A DNA stretch of 64,000 bases from an uncultured Albidovulum sp. (GCA_913064775.1 CAJYAD010000011.1:1-64000), one strand, 5' to 3'; positions 1-8,355 are shown, counted from the stretch's first letter. Notes: generated by a model from the letters alone, not told the origin. A program made the numbers and translations.

Positions 1-66
1 GGCGGACAGGAAGATATGCATGGCGGCGAAGGGCTCCCAGAGATGAATCCTCCATCCAGAATCCAT
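1..66 (-). CDS. Possible 5' end of an unidentified gene running off the window (partial)
   Basis: A reading frame opens with ATG at position 66 and stays open to the window edge, giving only 22 residues with a hydrophobic run (PFAAMHIFLSA) that could begin a membrane segment. A stop lies in frame ten codons upstream of the ATG and there is no strong ribosome binding site. The frame is too short to identify. It could be a real small membrane protein or chance. Confidence 0.25.
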   Translation of the reverse strand, partial: MDSGWRIHLWEPFAAMHIFLSA

Positions 67-125
67 CTCGCCGGCAGCCGCAAGGGGCGCCCCTCATGCT
101 CTCAGCTCCAAATGCGATTCCCCTG

Positions 126-425
126 CTACCCCTTCAACTCCACCTCAACGAAACTCATCGCCTTCTCGCCCCCGTTGATCACATTGTGCTCGGTCCCCAC
201 CGGGCGCCTATAGGCGCTGCCGGCGGGGACTTCGCTGCGCGTCGTCTCTCCGCCCGGCAATTCCAGCTCCAGCACGCAATCGGTGACCGTGGTGATCACG
301 TAGTCCATGCCATGGACATGCCAGCCGGTCTCGGCCCCCGGAGCGAAGTCGTAGCGGGTCACGCGGAGCTGGGCGTCGTCGACCAGCACCGTGGCCACCG
401 CCTGGGGGCGGGGCGGAGCGGTCAC
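126..425 (-). CDS. Small cupin-domain protein
   Basis: This 99-residue protein is a single-domain cupin. It has the first cupin motif around residues 30-50 (GAETGWHVHGMDY, giving His metal-ligand candidates) and the second around residues 75-85 (GTEHNVIN). The GTG start overlaps the stop of the upstream aminotransferase by 4 bases (GTGA), so the two are probably translationally coupled. The substrate is unknown. By context it may serve in pyrimidine or beta-amino acid breakdown. The cupin fold is clear; the role is inference. Confidence 0.8.
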   Translation of the reverse strand: MTAPPRPQAVATVLVDDAQLRVTRYDFAPGAETGWHVHGMDYVITTVTDCVLELELPGGETTRSEVPAGSAYRRPVGTEHNVINGGEKAMSFVEVELKG

Positions 426-1750
426 TCCAGCCCTTCCAGCACCTCGCGCAGCGTGCCGATCAACTGGTCGATCTGGGCCTTGTCGATGATCAGCGGGGGC
501 GACATCGCGATGATGTCGCCGGTGGTGCGGATCAGGATGCCCTTCTCATAGGCCTTCAGGAAGGCGTTGAACGCCCGCTTGGTCGGCTCACCCGGGATCG
601 GTTCCAGCTCTACCGCGCCGATCAGGCCCATGTTGCGGATGTCGATCACATGGCGGGTGCCCTTCAGCCCATGCAGCGCGTCCTCCCAATAGGGGGCAAG
701 CTCGGCGGCGCGCTCAAAGAGGCCCTCTTCGCGGTAGGTGTCGAGCGTGGCGATGGCGGCGGCGGAGGCGACCGGGTTGCCGGAATAGGTGTAGCCGTGG
801 AACAGCTCGATCATGTGCTCGGGGCCTTGCATGAAGGCGTCGTGCACCTCGGCCGTGGTCATCACCGCGCCCATCGGGATCACACCATTGGTCAGGCCCT
901 TGGCGGTGGTGATCAGGTCCGGCACCACGCCGAAATGCTGCGCGGCGAAGGCAGACCCGAGGCGCCCGAAGCCGGTGATCACCTCATCGAAGATCAGGAG
1001 GATGCCGTGTTTCTTGGTGATCGCGCGCAGCTTTTCCAGATAGCCCTTGGGTGGCAGCAGCACGCCGGTAGAGCCCGCCATGGGTTCGACGATCACCGCC
1101 GCGATGGTCTCGGCCCCGTGCAGGGCGACGATCCGCTCCAGCTCATCCGCGAGGTTGGCACCGTGTTCGGGCTGGCCACGGGAGAAGTCGTTCTGGCCCG
1201 GCAGGTGGGTGTGGGGCAGATGGTCGACCCCGGTCAGCAGCGCGCCGAAGGCCTTGCGGTTCGACACGATGCCGCCGACCGAGATGCCGCCGAAGTTCAC
1301 CCCGTGATAGCCGCGCTCGCGCCCGATCAGCCGGGTGCGCGCGCCGTCGCCCTTCGCGCGGTGATAGGCGATCGCCAGCTTCAGCGCGGTCTCGACGGAT
1401 TCAGAGCCGGAGTTGGTGTAGAACACATGCTCCATCCCGTCTGGCGCGATGTCGATCAGGCGGTTGGCCAGCTCGAACGCGATCGGGTGGCCCATCTGGA
1501 AGGCGGGGGCATAGTCGAGCTCACCCACCTGGTGCCGGACGGCCTCGGTGATCTTCGGGCGGCAATGGCCGGCGTTGCAGCACCACAGGCCCGCCGTGCC
1601 GTCCAGAATCTGGCGCCCGTCGGCGGTGGTGTAATGCATGTCCTTCGCGGCCACCAACATCCTTGGTGCCTTCTTGAACTGTCGATTCGCGGTGAAGGGC
1701 ATCCAGAAGGCGCCAAGATCGTTCGGGGCGGGTTTGCGGTCCAGAGCCAT
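422..1750 (-). CDS. Omega-amino acid:pyruvate aminotransferase (class III, PLP)
   Basis: This 442-residue fold-type I aminotransferase moves an amino group from an omega-amino acid, most likely beta-alanine or 3-aminoisobutyrate, to pyruvate. The N-terminus APNDLGAFWMPFTANRQFK is characteristic of the beta-alanine:pyruvate family. The PLP region shows LLIFDEVITGFGR followed by the Schiff-base lysine in TTAKGLTNG. The start was set at the ATG at 1750 because GGAGAGG lies at the right spacing; GTG 1765 and ATG 1762 are alternatives. Divergent rutR and nearby preT-preA suggest it handles the beta-amino acid end products of reductive pyrimidine degradation. Confidence 0.88.
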   Translation of the reverse strand: MALDRKPAPNDLGAFWMPFTANRQFKKAPRMLVAAKDMHYTTADGRQILDGTAGLWCCNAGHCRPKITEAVRHQVGELDYAPAFQMGHPIAFELANRLIDIAPDGMEHVFYTNSGSESVETALKLAIAYHRAKGDGARTRLIGRERGYHGVNFGGISVGGIVSNRKAFGALLTGVDHLPHTHLPGQNDFSRGQPEHGANLADELERIVALHGAETIAAVIVEPMAGSTGVLLPPKGYLEKLRAITKKHGILLIFDEVITGFGRLGSAFAAQHFGVVPDLITTAKGLTNGVIPMGAVMTTAEVHDAFMQGPEHMIELFHGYTYSGNPVASAAAIATLDTYREEGLFERAAELAPYWEDALHGLKGTRHVIDIRNMGLIGAVELEPIPGEPTKRAFNAFLKAYEKGILIRTTGDIIAMSPPLIIDKAQIDQLIGTLREVLEGLE

Positions 1751-1801
1751 GGGCCTCTCCATCACATGCGGGACATCGGGGCCCGCGCCGGCTGCAGTTG
1801 T

Positions 1802-1817
1802 CTGACCAGATGGTCAG
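1802..1817. promoter_or_regulatory. RutR-type operator palindrome
   Basis: CTGACCAGATGGTCAG is a perfect 7-2-7 palindrome in the 236-base gap between the aminotransferase and the divergent rutR gene. It matches the E. coli RutR consensus TTGACCA-NN-TGGTCAA at all inner positions. It is placed to control both directions, giving autoregulation and uracil/thymine-responsive expression of the aminotransferase. Confidence 0.85.
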
Positions 1818-1986
1818 GTTCAACGCTAGGCATCGTCCGGGGGAAAGGTCAAGACCGGCCGGTGCGCTGCGGGCAGGGCGGCATGGAAATGCCTCTGCGC
1901 CGCCCGCTTGCAGGCGCGTTCCGGATTGGCTCTTTGCGATCCACGCAATCCCGGGCAAACTGCCGGCATTGCTTTTCGGAGATTGC

Positions 1987-2658
1987 ATGGACGCCCGAAA
2001 CGACATTGCCCCGCGCCCCCGCACCCGCATCCAGCGCAAGAACAGTCGCGCGATCCTTGACGCCGCGCTTGATGTGTTTTCGCAATACGGCTTTCGCGGC
2101 GCCACGCTGGACCAGATCGCCGAGGTCGCGGGCCTGTCGAAGCCCAACCTGCTGTATTACTTCCCCTCGAAAGAAGCGATCCACGTCACCCTTCTGGCCG
2201 GGCTGATGGATAGCTGGCTTGCCCCCCTGCGCGCCATCGACCCGAATGGAGAGCCCGTGGACGAGATCCTGGGCTACGTCCGCCGCAAGCTGGAGTTGAG
2301 CCGCGACTACCCGCGCGAATCCCGGCTTTTCGCGAATGAGGTCCTGCAGGGCGCGCCGCGGATCACCGACCTGATTCAGGGCGAGCTGCGCGATCTGGTC
2401 TCGGACACCGCCGCCCTGATCCGCGGCTGGGTCGCCGCCGGTCGGCTGGCGCCGGTCGATCCGCACCACCTGATCTTCTCGATCTGGGCCACGACCCAGC
2501 ATTACGCGGATTTCGACGTGCAGGTGCGCGACATCCTGCTTCAGGACCCGGAGCGCACGCATCAGGGCGCACTCGATTTCCTCACCCATCTCTACCGCGC
2601 GGCGTTGACACCCGGTGGGCCGGGCCTGGGCGAAAGCGGCCCGGGCAAAAAACCCTGA
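1987..2658 (+). CDS. rutR: RutR-like TetR-family pyrimidine regulator
   Basis: This 223-residue TetR repressor has an N-terminal helix-turn-helix (about residues 20-70, FRGATLDQIAEVAGLSKPNLLYYFPSKEAI). Its ligand domain closely resembles E. coli RutR, for example LEVSRDYPRESRLFANE and HHLIFSIWATTQHYADF. RutR binds uracil or thymine and then releases DNA. The ATG at 1987 was chosen; the frame stays open further upstream, but that would run through the operator. It is divergent from the aminotransferase, with the palindromic operator at 1802 between them. Confidence 0.9.
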   Translation: MDARNDIAPRPRTRIQRKNSRAILDAALDVFSQYGFRGATLDQIAEVAGLSKPNLLYYFPSKEAIHVTLLAGLMDSWLAPLRAIDPNGEPVDEILGYVRRKLELSRDYPRESRLFANEVLQGAPRITDLIQGELRDLVSDTAALIRGWVAAGRLAPVDPHHLIFSIWATTQHYADFDVQVRDILLQDPERTHQGALDFLTHLYRAALTPGGPGLGESGPGKKP

Positions 2659-2731
2659 GCGGTTAACCTTCTGTCAGCATTTGCTCTTTAGGGTTTTCCG
2701 GTGGGGGTTTCTCCTATTGCAGGAGGTGGAG

Positions 2732-3361
2732 ATGGTGGATTTCACGGGCCTTGGTCCGAATGCCGGTGGCCGGATCGGGTTTGATCCGGCGTCGGCGACA
2801 CGGATGCAGACGTCGAACGCGGTGCCCGGCACCGTGCCAAACGCGCTGTCCAGCGCGGTGGCGGCGGTCGCGGCGGGAGAAAAGACACGCACCGACAGCG
2901 GCAGCCACGACAATATGGCCGGGGGGCGCAAACCGCGCGACGGCGCCCAGGGTGAGGCCGCCGCGGGTTTGACCCCGCACGAACAGAAATTGCGCGAGGG
3001 CATGCTGACTGGCCCGTCACCAACGTTCGAGGCCTCGCTGCTGGAGCTGGAAACAGATCTGAAGCTGGCGCTCGCGCGGATCCAGAGTGCGGGCTATGGC
3101 GAGGTCGTGGCGGCAAGTGACCGGGGAAGTCCTGGCGACCGGCGTGACCATGGCAGCCACGGCGCCGCCGATCCGGCGGCGGACACGCCCGGCGCCACCG
3201 ATCCGGCGGCGGACAGGCCCGGCGCCGCGACCACGCGCGCCGAAGCCCAAGCCCAAGCCCAGGCCGCACCTGAGCGCACGGCAGAACGCCCCGACACGTC
3301 AGCCAATTCCACGCGCGACCAGAACGACAGCGCCGACCCAGACCCCGGCGACCGCAACTGA
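2732..3361 (+). CDS. Hypothetical low-complexity protein with C-terminal tandem repeats
   Basis: This 209-residue frame has a strong ribosome binding site (AGGAGGTGG at 2721) just before its ATG. I recognise no family. Residues 1-75 are Gly/Ala-rich, residues 78-130 form a possible helical stretch (HEQKLREGMLTG through LELETDLKLALARIQSAGYGEV), and the rest is disordered Ala/Asp/Pro/Gln-rich sequence. The tail includes two exact-length 30-base repeats at 3161-3220. The central helical segment suggests a genuine protein. It lies between rutR and preA but need not belong to the pathway. Confidence 0.6.
   Translation: MVDFTGLGPNAGGRIGFDPASATRMQTSNAVPGTVPNALSSAVAAVAAGEKTRTDSGSHDNMAGGRKPRDGAQGEAAAGLTPHEQKLREGMLTGPSPTFEASLLELETDLKLALARIQSAGYGEVVAASDRGSPGDRRDHGSHGAADPAADTPGATDPAADRPGAATTRAEAQAQAQAAPERTAERPDTSANSTRDQNDSADPDPGDRN
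3161..3220 (+). repeat. Two tandem 30-bp coding repeats
   Basis: Two adjacent 30-base units (3161-3190 and 3191-3220) differ at two positions and encode GA(A/T)DPAAD(T/R)P. They sit in the disordered tail of the hypothetical protein, and a third partial unit begins at 3221. Because the unit is 30 bases, copy-number change would keep the reading frame. Confidence 0.8.
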
Positions 3362-3367
3362 TCCTGC

Positions 3368-3399
3368 CCCCGCCCCGGCACCCCACACTGGGGGCGGGG
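3368..3399. terminator. GC-rich hairpin between convergent genes
   Basis: CCCCGCCCC at 3368 pairs with GGGGCGGGG ending at 3399 around a 14-base loop. It lies between the converging hypothetical gene and preA. There is no T-run, so terminator function is uncertain. Confidence 0.4.
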
Positions 3400-3466
3400 C
3401 GGAGATCGGGTCGGGGGTCGGTTCAGGTCGGGGGGCCGGATCGGGGGCCGGATCGGGGCCGGTGAC

Positions 3467-4765
3467 CTATTCCGCCGCCTGCGCGGCGGGGTTGTTGGGA
3501 TGCGTCGTCCAGTTGGCGTAGTCACCCACCACCGTGCCGGTGCGCGGGTCGGTCGCGCCCTTGTCCAACTGGCGCATGGTGATGCAGCCCTCGACCGGGC
3601 AGACATCGACGCACAGGTTGCAGGCCACGCATTCGTCGTCCTTCACCGTGAACACCCGGCCCTCGCCCATGGCGATCGCCTGATGGCTGGTGTCCTCGCA
3701 GGCGGCAAAGCAGCGGCCGCATTTGATGCAGGCGTCCTGGTCGATCTGCGCCTTGGTGACGTAGTTGAGGTTCAGATATTGCCAGTCGGTGACATTCGGC
3801 ACCGCACGCCCGACCAGACCCGGCAGCGCCATCTCCTTGGCATCCAGATAGTCCGAGAGGCCCGAGATCATCTCCTGCACGATCTTGAAGCCATAGGTCA
3901 TCGCCGCAGTGCAGACCTGCACATTGCCGGCGCCAAGGGCCAGGAATTCGGCCGCGTCGCGCCAGGTGGTGATGCCGCCGATGCCGCTGATCGGCAGGCC
4001 GGCCGTCTCGGGGTGACGGGCGATTTCCGCCACCATGTTCAGCGCGATCGGCTTCACCGCCGGGCCGCAATAGCCGCCATGGGTGCCCTTGCCGTCGATC
4101 ATCGGCTGCGGCGCGAAATCGTCGAGATCGACCGAGGTGATCGAATTGATCGTGTTGATCAGGCTGACCGCATCGGCACCGCCGCGCTTTGCCGCCTCTG
4201 CCGGGTAGAGGACATTGGTGATGTTCGGCGTCAGCTTGACGATCACCGGCATGCGGGTGTTCTGCTTGCACCAGCGGGTGACCATCTCGATATATTCCGG
4301 CACCTGGCCCACGGCCGAGCCCATGCCGCGTTCGGCCATGCCGTGCGGGCAGCCGAAGTTCAGCTCAATCCCGTCGGCGCCGGTTTCCTCGACCAGCGGC
4401 AGGATCGCCTTCCAGGCGTCCTCCTGGCAGGGCACCATCAGGCTGACGACCAGCGCGCGGTCGGGATAGTCGCGCTTGACCGCCTTGATCTCGCGCAGGT
4501 TCACCTCCAGCGGGCGGTCGGTGATCAGCTCGATATTGTTCAGCCCCAGAAGGCGGCGATTGGCGCCCCAGATCGCGCCGTAGCGGGGGCCGTTGACGTT
4601 CACCACCGGGGGGCCGGCCTCGCCCAGCGTCTTCCACACGACGCCGCCCCAGCCGGCGTCAAACGCGCGGCGGACGTTGTATTCCTTGTCGGTCGGCGGC
4701 GCCGAGGCCAGCCAGAACGGGTTCGGGGACTTGATCCCCACGAATTCGGAAGTCAGATCAGCCAT
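3467..4765 (-). CDS. preA: NAD-dependent dihydropyrimidine dehydrogenase subunit PreA
   Basis: This 432-residue catalytic subunit reduces uracil and thymine to the 5,6-dihydro forms (or the reverse). The N-terminal FMN barrel resembles dihydroorotate dehydrogenase (IELNFGCPHGM, SGIGGITTWRDAAEFLALGA). The C-terminus carries two 4Fe-4S motifs: CIKCGRCFAAC near residue 345 and CVACNLCVDVC near residue 385. It lies 10 bases downstream of preT, its usual partner, in one operon. It is slightly longer than E. coli PreA because of a 20-residue tail after the second cluster. Confidence 0.95.
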   Translation of the reverse strand: MADLTSEFVGIKSPNPFWLASAPPTDKEYNVRRAFDAGWGGVVWKTLGEAGPPVVNVNGPRYGAIWGANRRLLGLNNIELITDRPLEVNLREIKAVKRDYPDRALVVSLMVPCQEDAWKAILPLVEETGADGIELNFGCPHGMAERGMGSAVGQVPEYIEMVTRWCKQNTRMPVIVKLTPNITNVLYPAEAAKRGGADAVSLINTINSITSVDLDDFAPQPMIDGKGTHGGYCGPAVKPIALNMVAEIARHPETAGLPISGIGGITTWRDAAEFLALGAGNVQVCTAAMTYGFKIVQEMISGLSDYLDAKEMALPGLVGRAVPNVTDWQYLNLNYVTKAQIDQDACIKCGRCFAACEDTSHQAIAMGEGRVFTVKDDECVACNLCVDVCPVEGCITMRQLDKGATDPRTGTVVGDYANWTTHPNNPAAQAAE

Positions 4766-4775
4766 ATCGCCCCCC

Positions 4776-6110
4776 TCAGCCCATCAGGGCCGCATGAATA
4801 TCCATCGCCGCGTCGCGGCCCTCGGCCACCGCTGTGACGGTCAGGTCGTCGCCGCCCTGGGCGCAATCACCCCCGGCCCAGACACCTGCGAGCGTCGTGC
4901 GCCCCGCCCCGGTGACCGCGATCTTGCGGCCGGCCAGTTCCAGCCCCTCGGGCGCGCCCTTCAGCGTCTGGCCGATCGCCTTAAAGACCTGATCGGCCGG
5001 CAGGCGGAAGGTCTGATCGGTCAGGCGCAGGCCCTCGGGGCCGGTCTCGGTATAGGCGAATTCGACCTCGGCCACCGCGCCGTTGCCCAGCACCCGCACC
5101 GGCGCCGCGCCGGTGATGATGCGCACGCCATGCGCCGTGGCGTGGTCGCGCTCGTAGGCCGAAGCACCCATCGCCTGCGCATCGCGACGGTAGACGATGG
5201 TGACATCCTCGGCGCCCAGCAGTTTCGACTGCACCGCCGCATCCACCGCCGTCATGCCGCCGCCGATCACCACCACATGGCGGCCCACCGGCAGCGAAGA
5301 CAGGTCCGAGGCCTGACGCAGCTCGGCGATGAAATCGACGGCGTCTCGGACCTGGGATTTATCCTCTCCCTCGGCACGCAGCGCGTTCACCCCAGCCAGG
5401 CCGATGCCCAGAAAGACCGCGTCGAACGCATCCCGCAGGCTGTCGAAATCAAGTTCCTGCCCCAGGCGCTGGCCCATCTGCGCATTGATCCCGCCGATCT
5501 GCAGCAACCAATCCACCTCAGCCTGGGCGAAATCGTTCACCGCCTTGTAGGCGGCGATGCCGTATTCGTTCAGCCCGCCCGCCTTGGCGCGCGCATCATA
5601 CAGCACCACCTCATGGCCCAGCATCGCCAGCCGGTGCGCCGCCGACAGGCCCGCAGGCCCGGCGCCGACCACCGCCACGCGCTTGCCCGTGGCCGCAGCT
5701 CGCGCGAAAGGCTGGACGCCGCGCGTCATCAGCGTGTCGGTCGCGAAACGCTGCAGGCGCCCGATCTCGACCGGCTTGCCCTCGGCCGCCTCACGCACGC
5801 AGACCTCTTCGCACAGGGTTTCGGTCGGGCAGACCCGGGCGCACATGCCGCCCAGAATGTTCTGCGACAGGATCGTGCGCGCCGCCGCCTCGGGCGTGCC
5901 GGTCGCGATCTGGCGGATGAAAAGCGGAATGTCGATCGAGGTGGGGCAGGCCACGGTGCAGGGCGCGTCGTGGCAAAAATAGCAGCGATCCGCCGCCACC
6001 GCCGCCTCATGCGCGTCAAGCGGCGCCACCATGTCGGCGAAATTCTGGTCATAGGCCCCGGCGGGCAGGCGGCCCGGCACCACCCCGGGCGTGCGCTGTG
6101 TATTCGGCAC
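4776..6110 (-). CDS. preT: Dihydropyrimidine dehydrogenase subunit PreT (NAD(P)-dependent oxidoreductase)
   Basis: This 444-residue GltD-type flavoprotein passes electrons between NAD(P)H and PreA. The N-terminal Fe-S ligand region reads CYFCHDAPCTVACPTSIDIP followed by CARVCPTETLCEEVC. The FAD dinucleotide fold is at about residue 140 (VAVVGAGPAGLSAAH), and a second nucleotide fold is at about residue 275 (VVVIGGGMTAVDAA). It starts with GTG behind GGGAGAG. It is the first gene of the preT-preA operon, and a degenerate RutR-like site lies 55 bases upstream. Confidence 0.93.
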   Translation of the reverse strand: MPNTQRTPGVVPGRLPAGAYDQNFADMVAPLDAHEAAVAADRCYFCHDAPCTVACPTSIDIPLFIRQIATGTPEAAARTILSQNILGGMCARVCPTETLCEEVCVREAAEGKPVEIGRLQRFATDTLMTRGVQPFARAAATGKRVAVVGAGPAGLSAAHRLAMLGHEVVLYDARAKAGGLNEYGIAAYKAVNDFAQAEVDWLLQIGGINAQMGQRLGQELDFDSLRDAFDAVFLGIGLAGVNALRAEGEDKSQVRDAVDFIAELRQASDLSSLPVGRHVVVIGGGMTAVDAAVQSKLLGAEDVTIVYRRDAQAMGASAYERDHATAHGVRIITGAAPVRVLGNGAVAEVEFAYTETGPEGLRLTDQTFRLPADQVFKAIGQTLKGAPEGLELAGRKIAVTGAGRTTLAGVWAGGDCAQGGDDLTVTAVAEGRDAAMDIHAALMG

Positions 6111-6165
6111 GAAGATCTCTCCCGTTGAACTTTTCCCTTGAGAAAAGCTGCCACAGGGTCATTTT

Positions 6166-6181
6166 TTTATCAAATGGTAAA
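6166..6181. promoter_or_regulatory. Degenerate RutR-like site upstream of preT
   Basis: TTTATCAAATGGTAAA is a 7-2-7 near-palindrome with one arm mismatch and three differences from the E. coli RutR consensus. It lies 56-71 bases upstream of the preT start, in the AT-rich part of the preT/accB divergent region. It would tie preTA to rutR, but the match is imperfect. Confidence 0.4.
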
Positions 6182-6217
6182 TTTTAGATTCGGGCGGACC
6201 CGCCGCCGCGGGACATG

Positions 6218-6242
6218 CGATTGCCTCGAAAAATGGCAATCG
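6218..6242. promoter_or_regulatory. Inverted repeat in the accB leader
   Basis: CGATTGCC at 6218 and GGCAATCG ending at 6242 are perfect 8-base arms around a 9-base A-rich centre. They lie about 140 bases before accB. This may be an operator or an RNA hairpin; no regulator is identified. Confidence 0.4.
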
Positions 6243-6378
6243 AGGGGCCGTTTGCACCCGTTTCCGCGGGTTCGGGGGGCAAACTCGTGCTTTTCACCTT
6301 GGGCCCGCTGGCGTATAAGCTGCCAAACTCAGGCACGGGCCTGCATAAGACAGGCCGCAAAGACCGACCGAGGACGGC

Positions 6379-6858
6379 ATGACCCAACACCCCCATGACA
6401 GTGACGTGGCCTTTATCCAAGCCCTCGCCGAGCTTCTGAACGCCAACGAACTGACCGAGTTGAGCGTCAAACGCGAATACGGCGATAACGACAGCCTCAA
6501 CGTGCGCGTGACCAAGCAGATGACCGTGATCAGCCAGGCTGCCCCGGCGCCGGCCGCCATGGCACCCGCACACGCCGCCCCGATCGCGGCCCCGGCCGCC
6601 CTGGTCGACGATCCGGCCCAGCATCCGGGCGCGGTGACCTCTCCGATGGTCGGCACCTGCTATCTGGCGCCCGAACCGGGGGCTTCGAATTTCGTCACCA
6701 CCGGCGCCACGGTGGCCGAGGGCGACACCATCCTGATCATCGAGGCGATGAAGACGATGAACCACATCCCCGCGCCGCGCGCCGGTGTGGTGAAGCGCAT
6801 CCTCGTCGAGGACGGCAGCCCGGTCGAATTCGGCGCCCCCCTCGTCATCATTGAATAG
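6379..6858 (+). CDS. accB: Acetyl-CoA carboxylase biotin carboxyl carrier protein
   Basis: This 159-residue carrier holds the biotin that shuttles CO2 from AccC to the carboxyltransferase. Residues 1-50 form the helical N-terminus and an Ala/Pro linker spans about 53-80. The C-terminal biotinyl domain carries EAMKTMN with the biotinylated lysine at residue 125. accC follows after 9 bases, the usual accBC operon. The carboxyltransferase alpha subunit is encoded separately at 41.3 kb. Confidence 0.96.
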   Translation: MTQHPHDSDVAFIQALAELLNANELTELSVKREYGDNDSLNVRVTKQMTVISQAAPAPAAMAPAHAAPIAAPAALVDDPAQHPGAVTSPMVGTCYLAPEPGASNFVTTGATVAEGDTILIIEAMKTMNHIPAPRAGVVKRILVEDGSPVEFGAPLVIIE

Positions 6859-6867
6859 GGGCGCGCG

Positions 6868-8223
6868 ATGTTCGAGAAGATCCTGATCGCCAACCGGGGC
6901 GAGATCGCGCTGCGCGTCATCCGGGCCTGCCGCGAGATGGGTATCCGCTCGGTCGCCGTCCATTCCACTGCCGATTCGGACGCAATGCATGTGCGTATGG
7001 CCGACGAATCGGTCTGCATCGGCCCGAATTCCTCGACCGACAGCTATCTGTCGGTGCCCGCGATCGTCTCGGCCTGCGAGATCACCGGGGCAGAGGCGAT
7101 CCACCCCGGCTATGGCTTCCTCAGCGAGAACGCCAGTTTCGTGCAGGTGCTGGAAGACCACGACATCGCCTTCATCGGCCCGACGGCCGCGCATATCCGC
7201 ATCATGGGCGACAAGATCACCGCCAAGGAGACGGCGAAGGATCTGGGCATTCCGGTGGTTCCGGGATCCGAAGGCGGGGTGCCCGACGTGGCCTCGGCGC
7301 TGAAGGTGGCGGAAGAGATCGGCTATCCGGTGATCATCAAGGCCACCGCCGGCGGCGGCGGTCGGGGCATGAAGGTGGCCAAGGGTCCGAAGGATCTGGA
7401 ATCGGCCTTCCGCACCGCCCGCACCGAGGCCAAGGCCGCCTTCGGCAACGACGAAGTCTATATCGAGAAATACCTCCAGAGGCCGCGCCATATCGAGATC
7501 CAGGTCTTCGGCGACGGCAAGGGCCAGGCGGTGCATCTGGGAGAGCGCGACTGCTCGCTCCAGCGCCGCCACCAGAAGGTGTTCGAAGAGGCCCCCGGCC
7601 CCACCATCACCCCCGAGCAACGCGCCCGCATTGGCAAGATCTGCTCTGATGCGGTGGCGAAAATCGCCTATGCCGGCGCCGGCACGGTCGAATTCCTGTT
7701 CGAGGATGGCGAATTCTACTTCATCGAGATGAACACCCGTCTGCAGGTGGAACATCCGGTGACCGAGGCGATCTTCGGCGTCGATCTGGTGCGCGAACAG
7801 ATCCGCGTCGCCGCCGGGCTGCCGATGTCCTTCACTCAGGACGATCTGGTCATCAACGGCGCCGCGATCGAGGTGCGGATCAACGCCGAAACGGTGCCCG
7901 ATTTCGCCCCCCGCCCCGGCAAGGTCAACATGTTCCACGCGCCGGGCGGTCTGGGGGTGCGGATGGATTCCGCGCTCTACAGCGGCTATTCGATCCCGCC
8001 CTATTACGACAGCCTGATCGGCAAGCTGATCGTCCATGGCCGCGACCGCCCCGAGGCGCTGGCGCGCCTGCGCCGCGCATTGGGAGAGCTGATCGTCGAC
8101 GGCATCGAAACCACGGTGCCGCTGTTCCACGACCTGCTGGAAGAGCCCGAGATCCTGGCCGGCGAATACAACATCCACTGGCTGGAGAAATGGCTTGTCA
8201 GCCATTACGGCGTGAAGGGCTAA
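6868..8223 (+). CDS. accC: Acetyl-CoA carboxylase biotin carboxylase subunit
   Basis: This 451-residue ATP-grasp enzyme carboxylates biotin on AccB using ATP and bicarbonate. The N-terminus FEKILIANRGEIALRVIRAC, the glycine-rich ATP loop KATAGGGGRGMKV near residue 165, and FIEMNTRLQVEHPVTE near residue 288 are all present and family-typical. The length is normal. It is cotranscribed with accB and followed by a GC-rich hairpin at 8252. Confidence 0.97.
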   Translation: MFEKILIANRGEIALRVIRACREMGIRSVAVHSTADSDAMHVRMADESVCIGPNSSTDSYLSVPAIVSACEITGAEAIHPGYGFLSENASFVQVLEDHDIAFIGPTAAHIRIMGDKITAKETAKDLGIPVVPGSEGGVPDVASALKVAEEIGYPVIIKATAGGGGRGMKVAKGPKDLESAFRTARTEAKAAFGNDEVYIEKYLQRPRHIEIQVFGDGKGQAVHLGERDCSLQRRHQKVFEEAPGPTITPEQRARIGKICSDAVAKIAYAGAGTVEFLFEDGEFYFIEMNTRLQVEHPVTEAIFGVDLVREQIRVAAGLPMSFTQDDLVINGAAIEVRINAETVPDFAPRPGKVNMFHAPGGLGVRMDSALYSGYSIPPYYDSLIGKLIVHGRDRPEALARLRRALGELIVDGIETTVPLFHDLLEEPEILAGEYNIHWLEKWLVSHYGVKG

Positions 8224-8251
8224 GGCCTTTCACAAACCCGACATCATCAGC

Positions 8252-8282
8252 CAGGCGCGCCCGGGAAACCGCGGCGCGCCTG
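8252..8282 (+). terminator. Hairpin after accC
   Basis: CAGGCGCGCC at 8252 pairs perfectly with GGCGCGCCTG ending at 8282 around an 11-base loop, 28 bases after the accC stop. A short T-containing stretch follows. It is a probable terminator between accC and the converging methyltransferase gene. Confidence 0.55.
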
Positions 8283-8355
8283 TCGATTTTCCGGCCTATC
8301 CACAGGATGCCCCGACTCTTCAGGAAGCCCCGACCGGCGGCGCCCGGGCCGGCCC

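Noticed and set aside
83-94. AGGGGCGCCCCT palindrome near the window start
   Set aside because: A 12-base GC palindrome is expected by chance at this base composition and has no clear gene context.
650-2206. Long plus-strand frame of over 500 codons antisense to the aminotransferase
   Set aside because: It is a GC-rich shadow frame of a clearly recognised aminotransferase and resembles no protein. The same applies to similarly long antisense frames opposite preT, acs, the GT39 gene and others.
2735-3386. Arginine/proline-rich antisense frames over the hypothetical gene
   Set aside because: Low-complexity translation of GC-skewed sequence, without a ribosome binding site.
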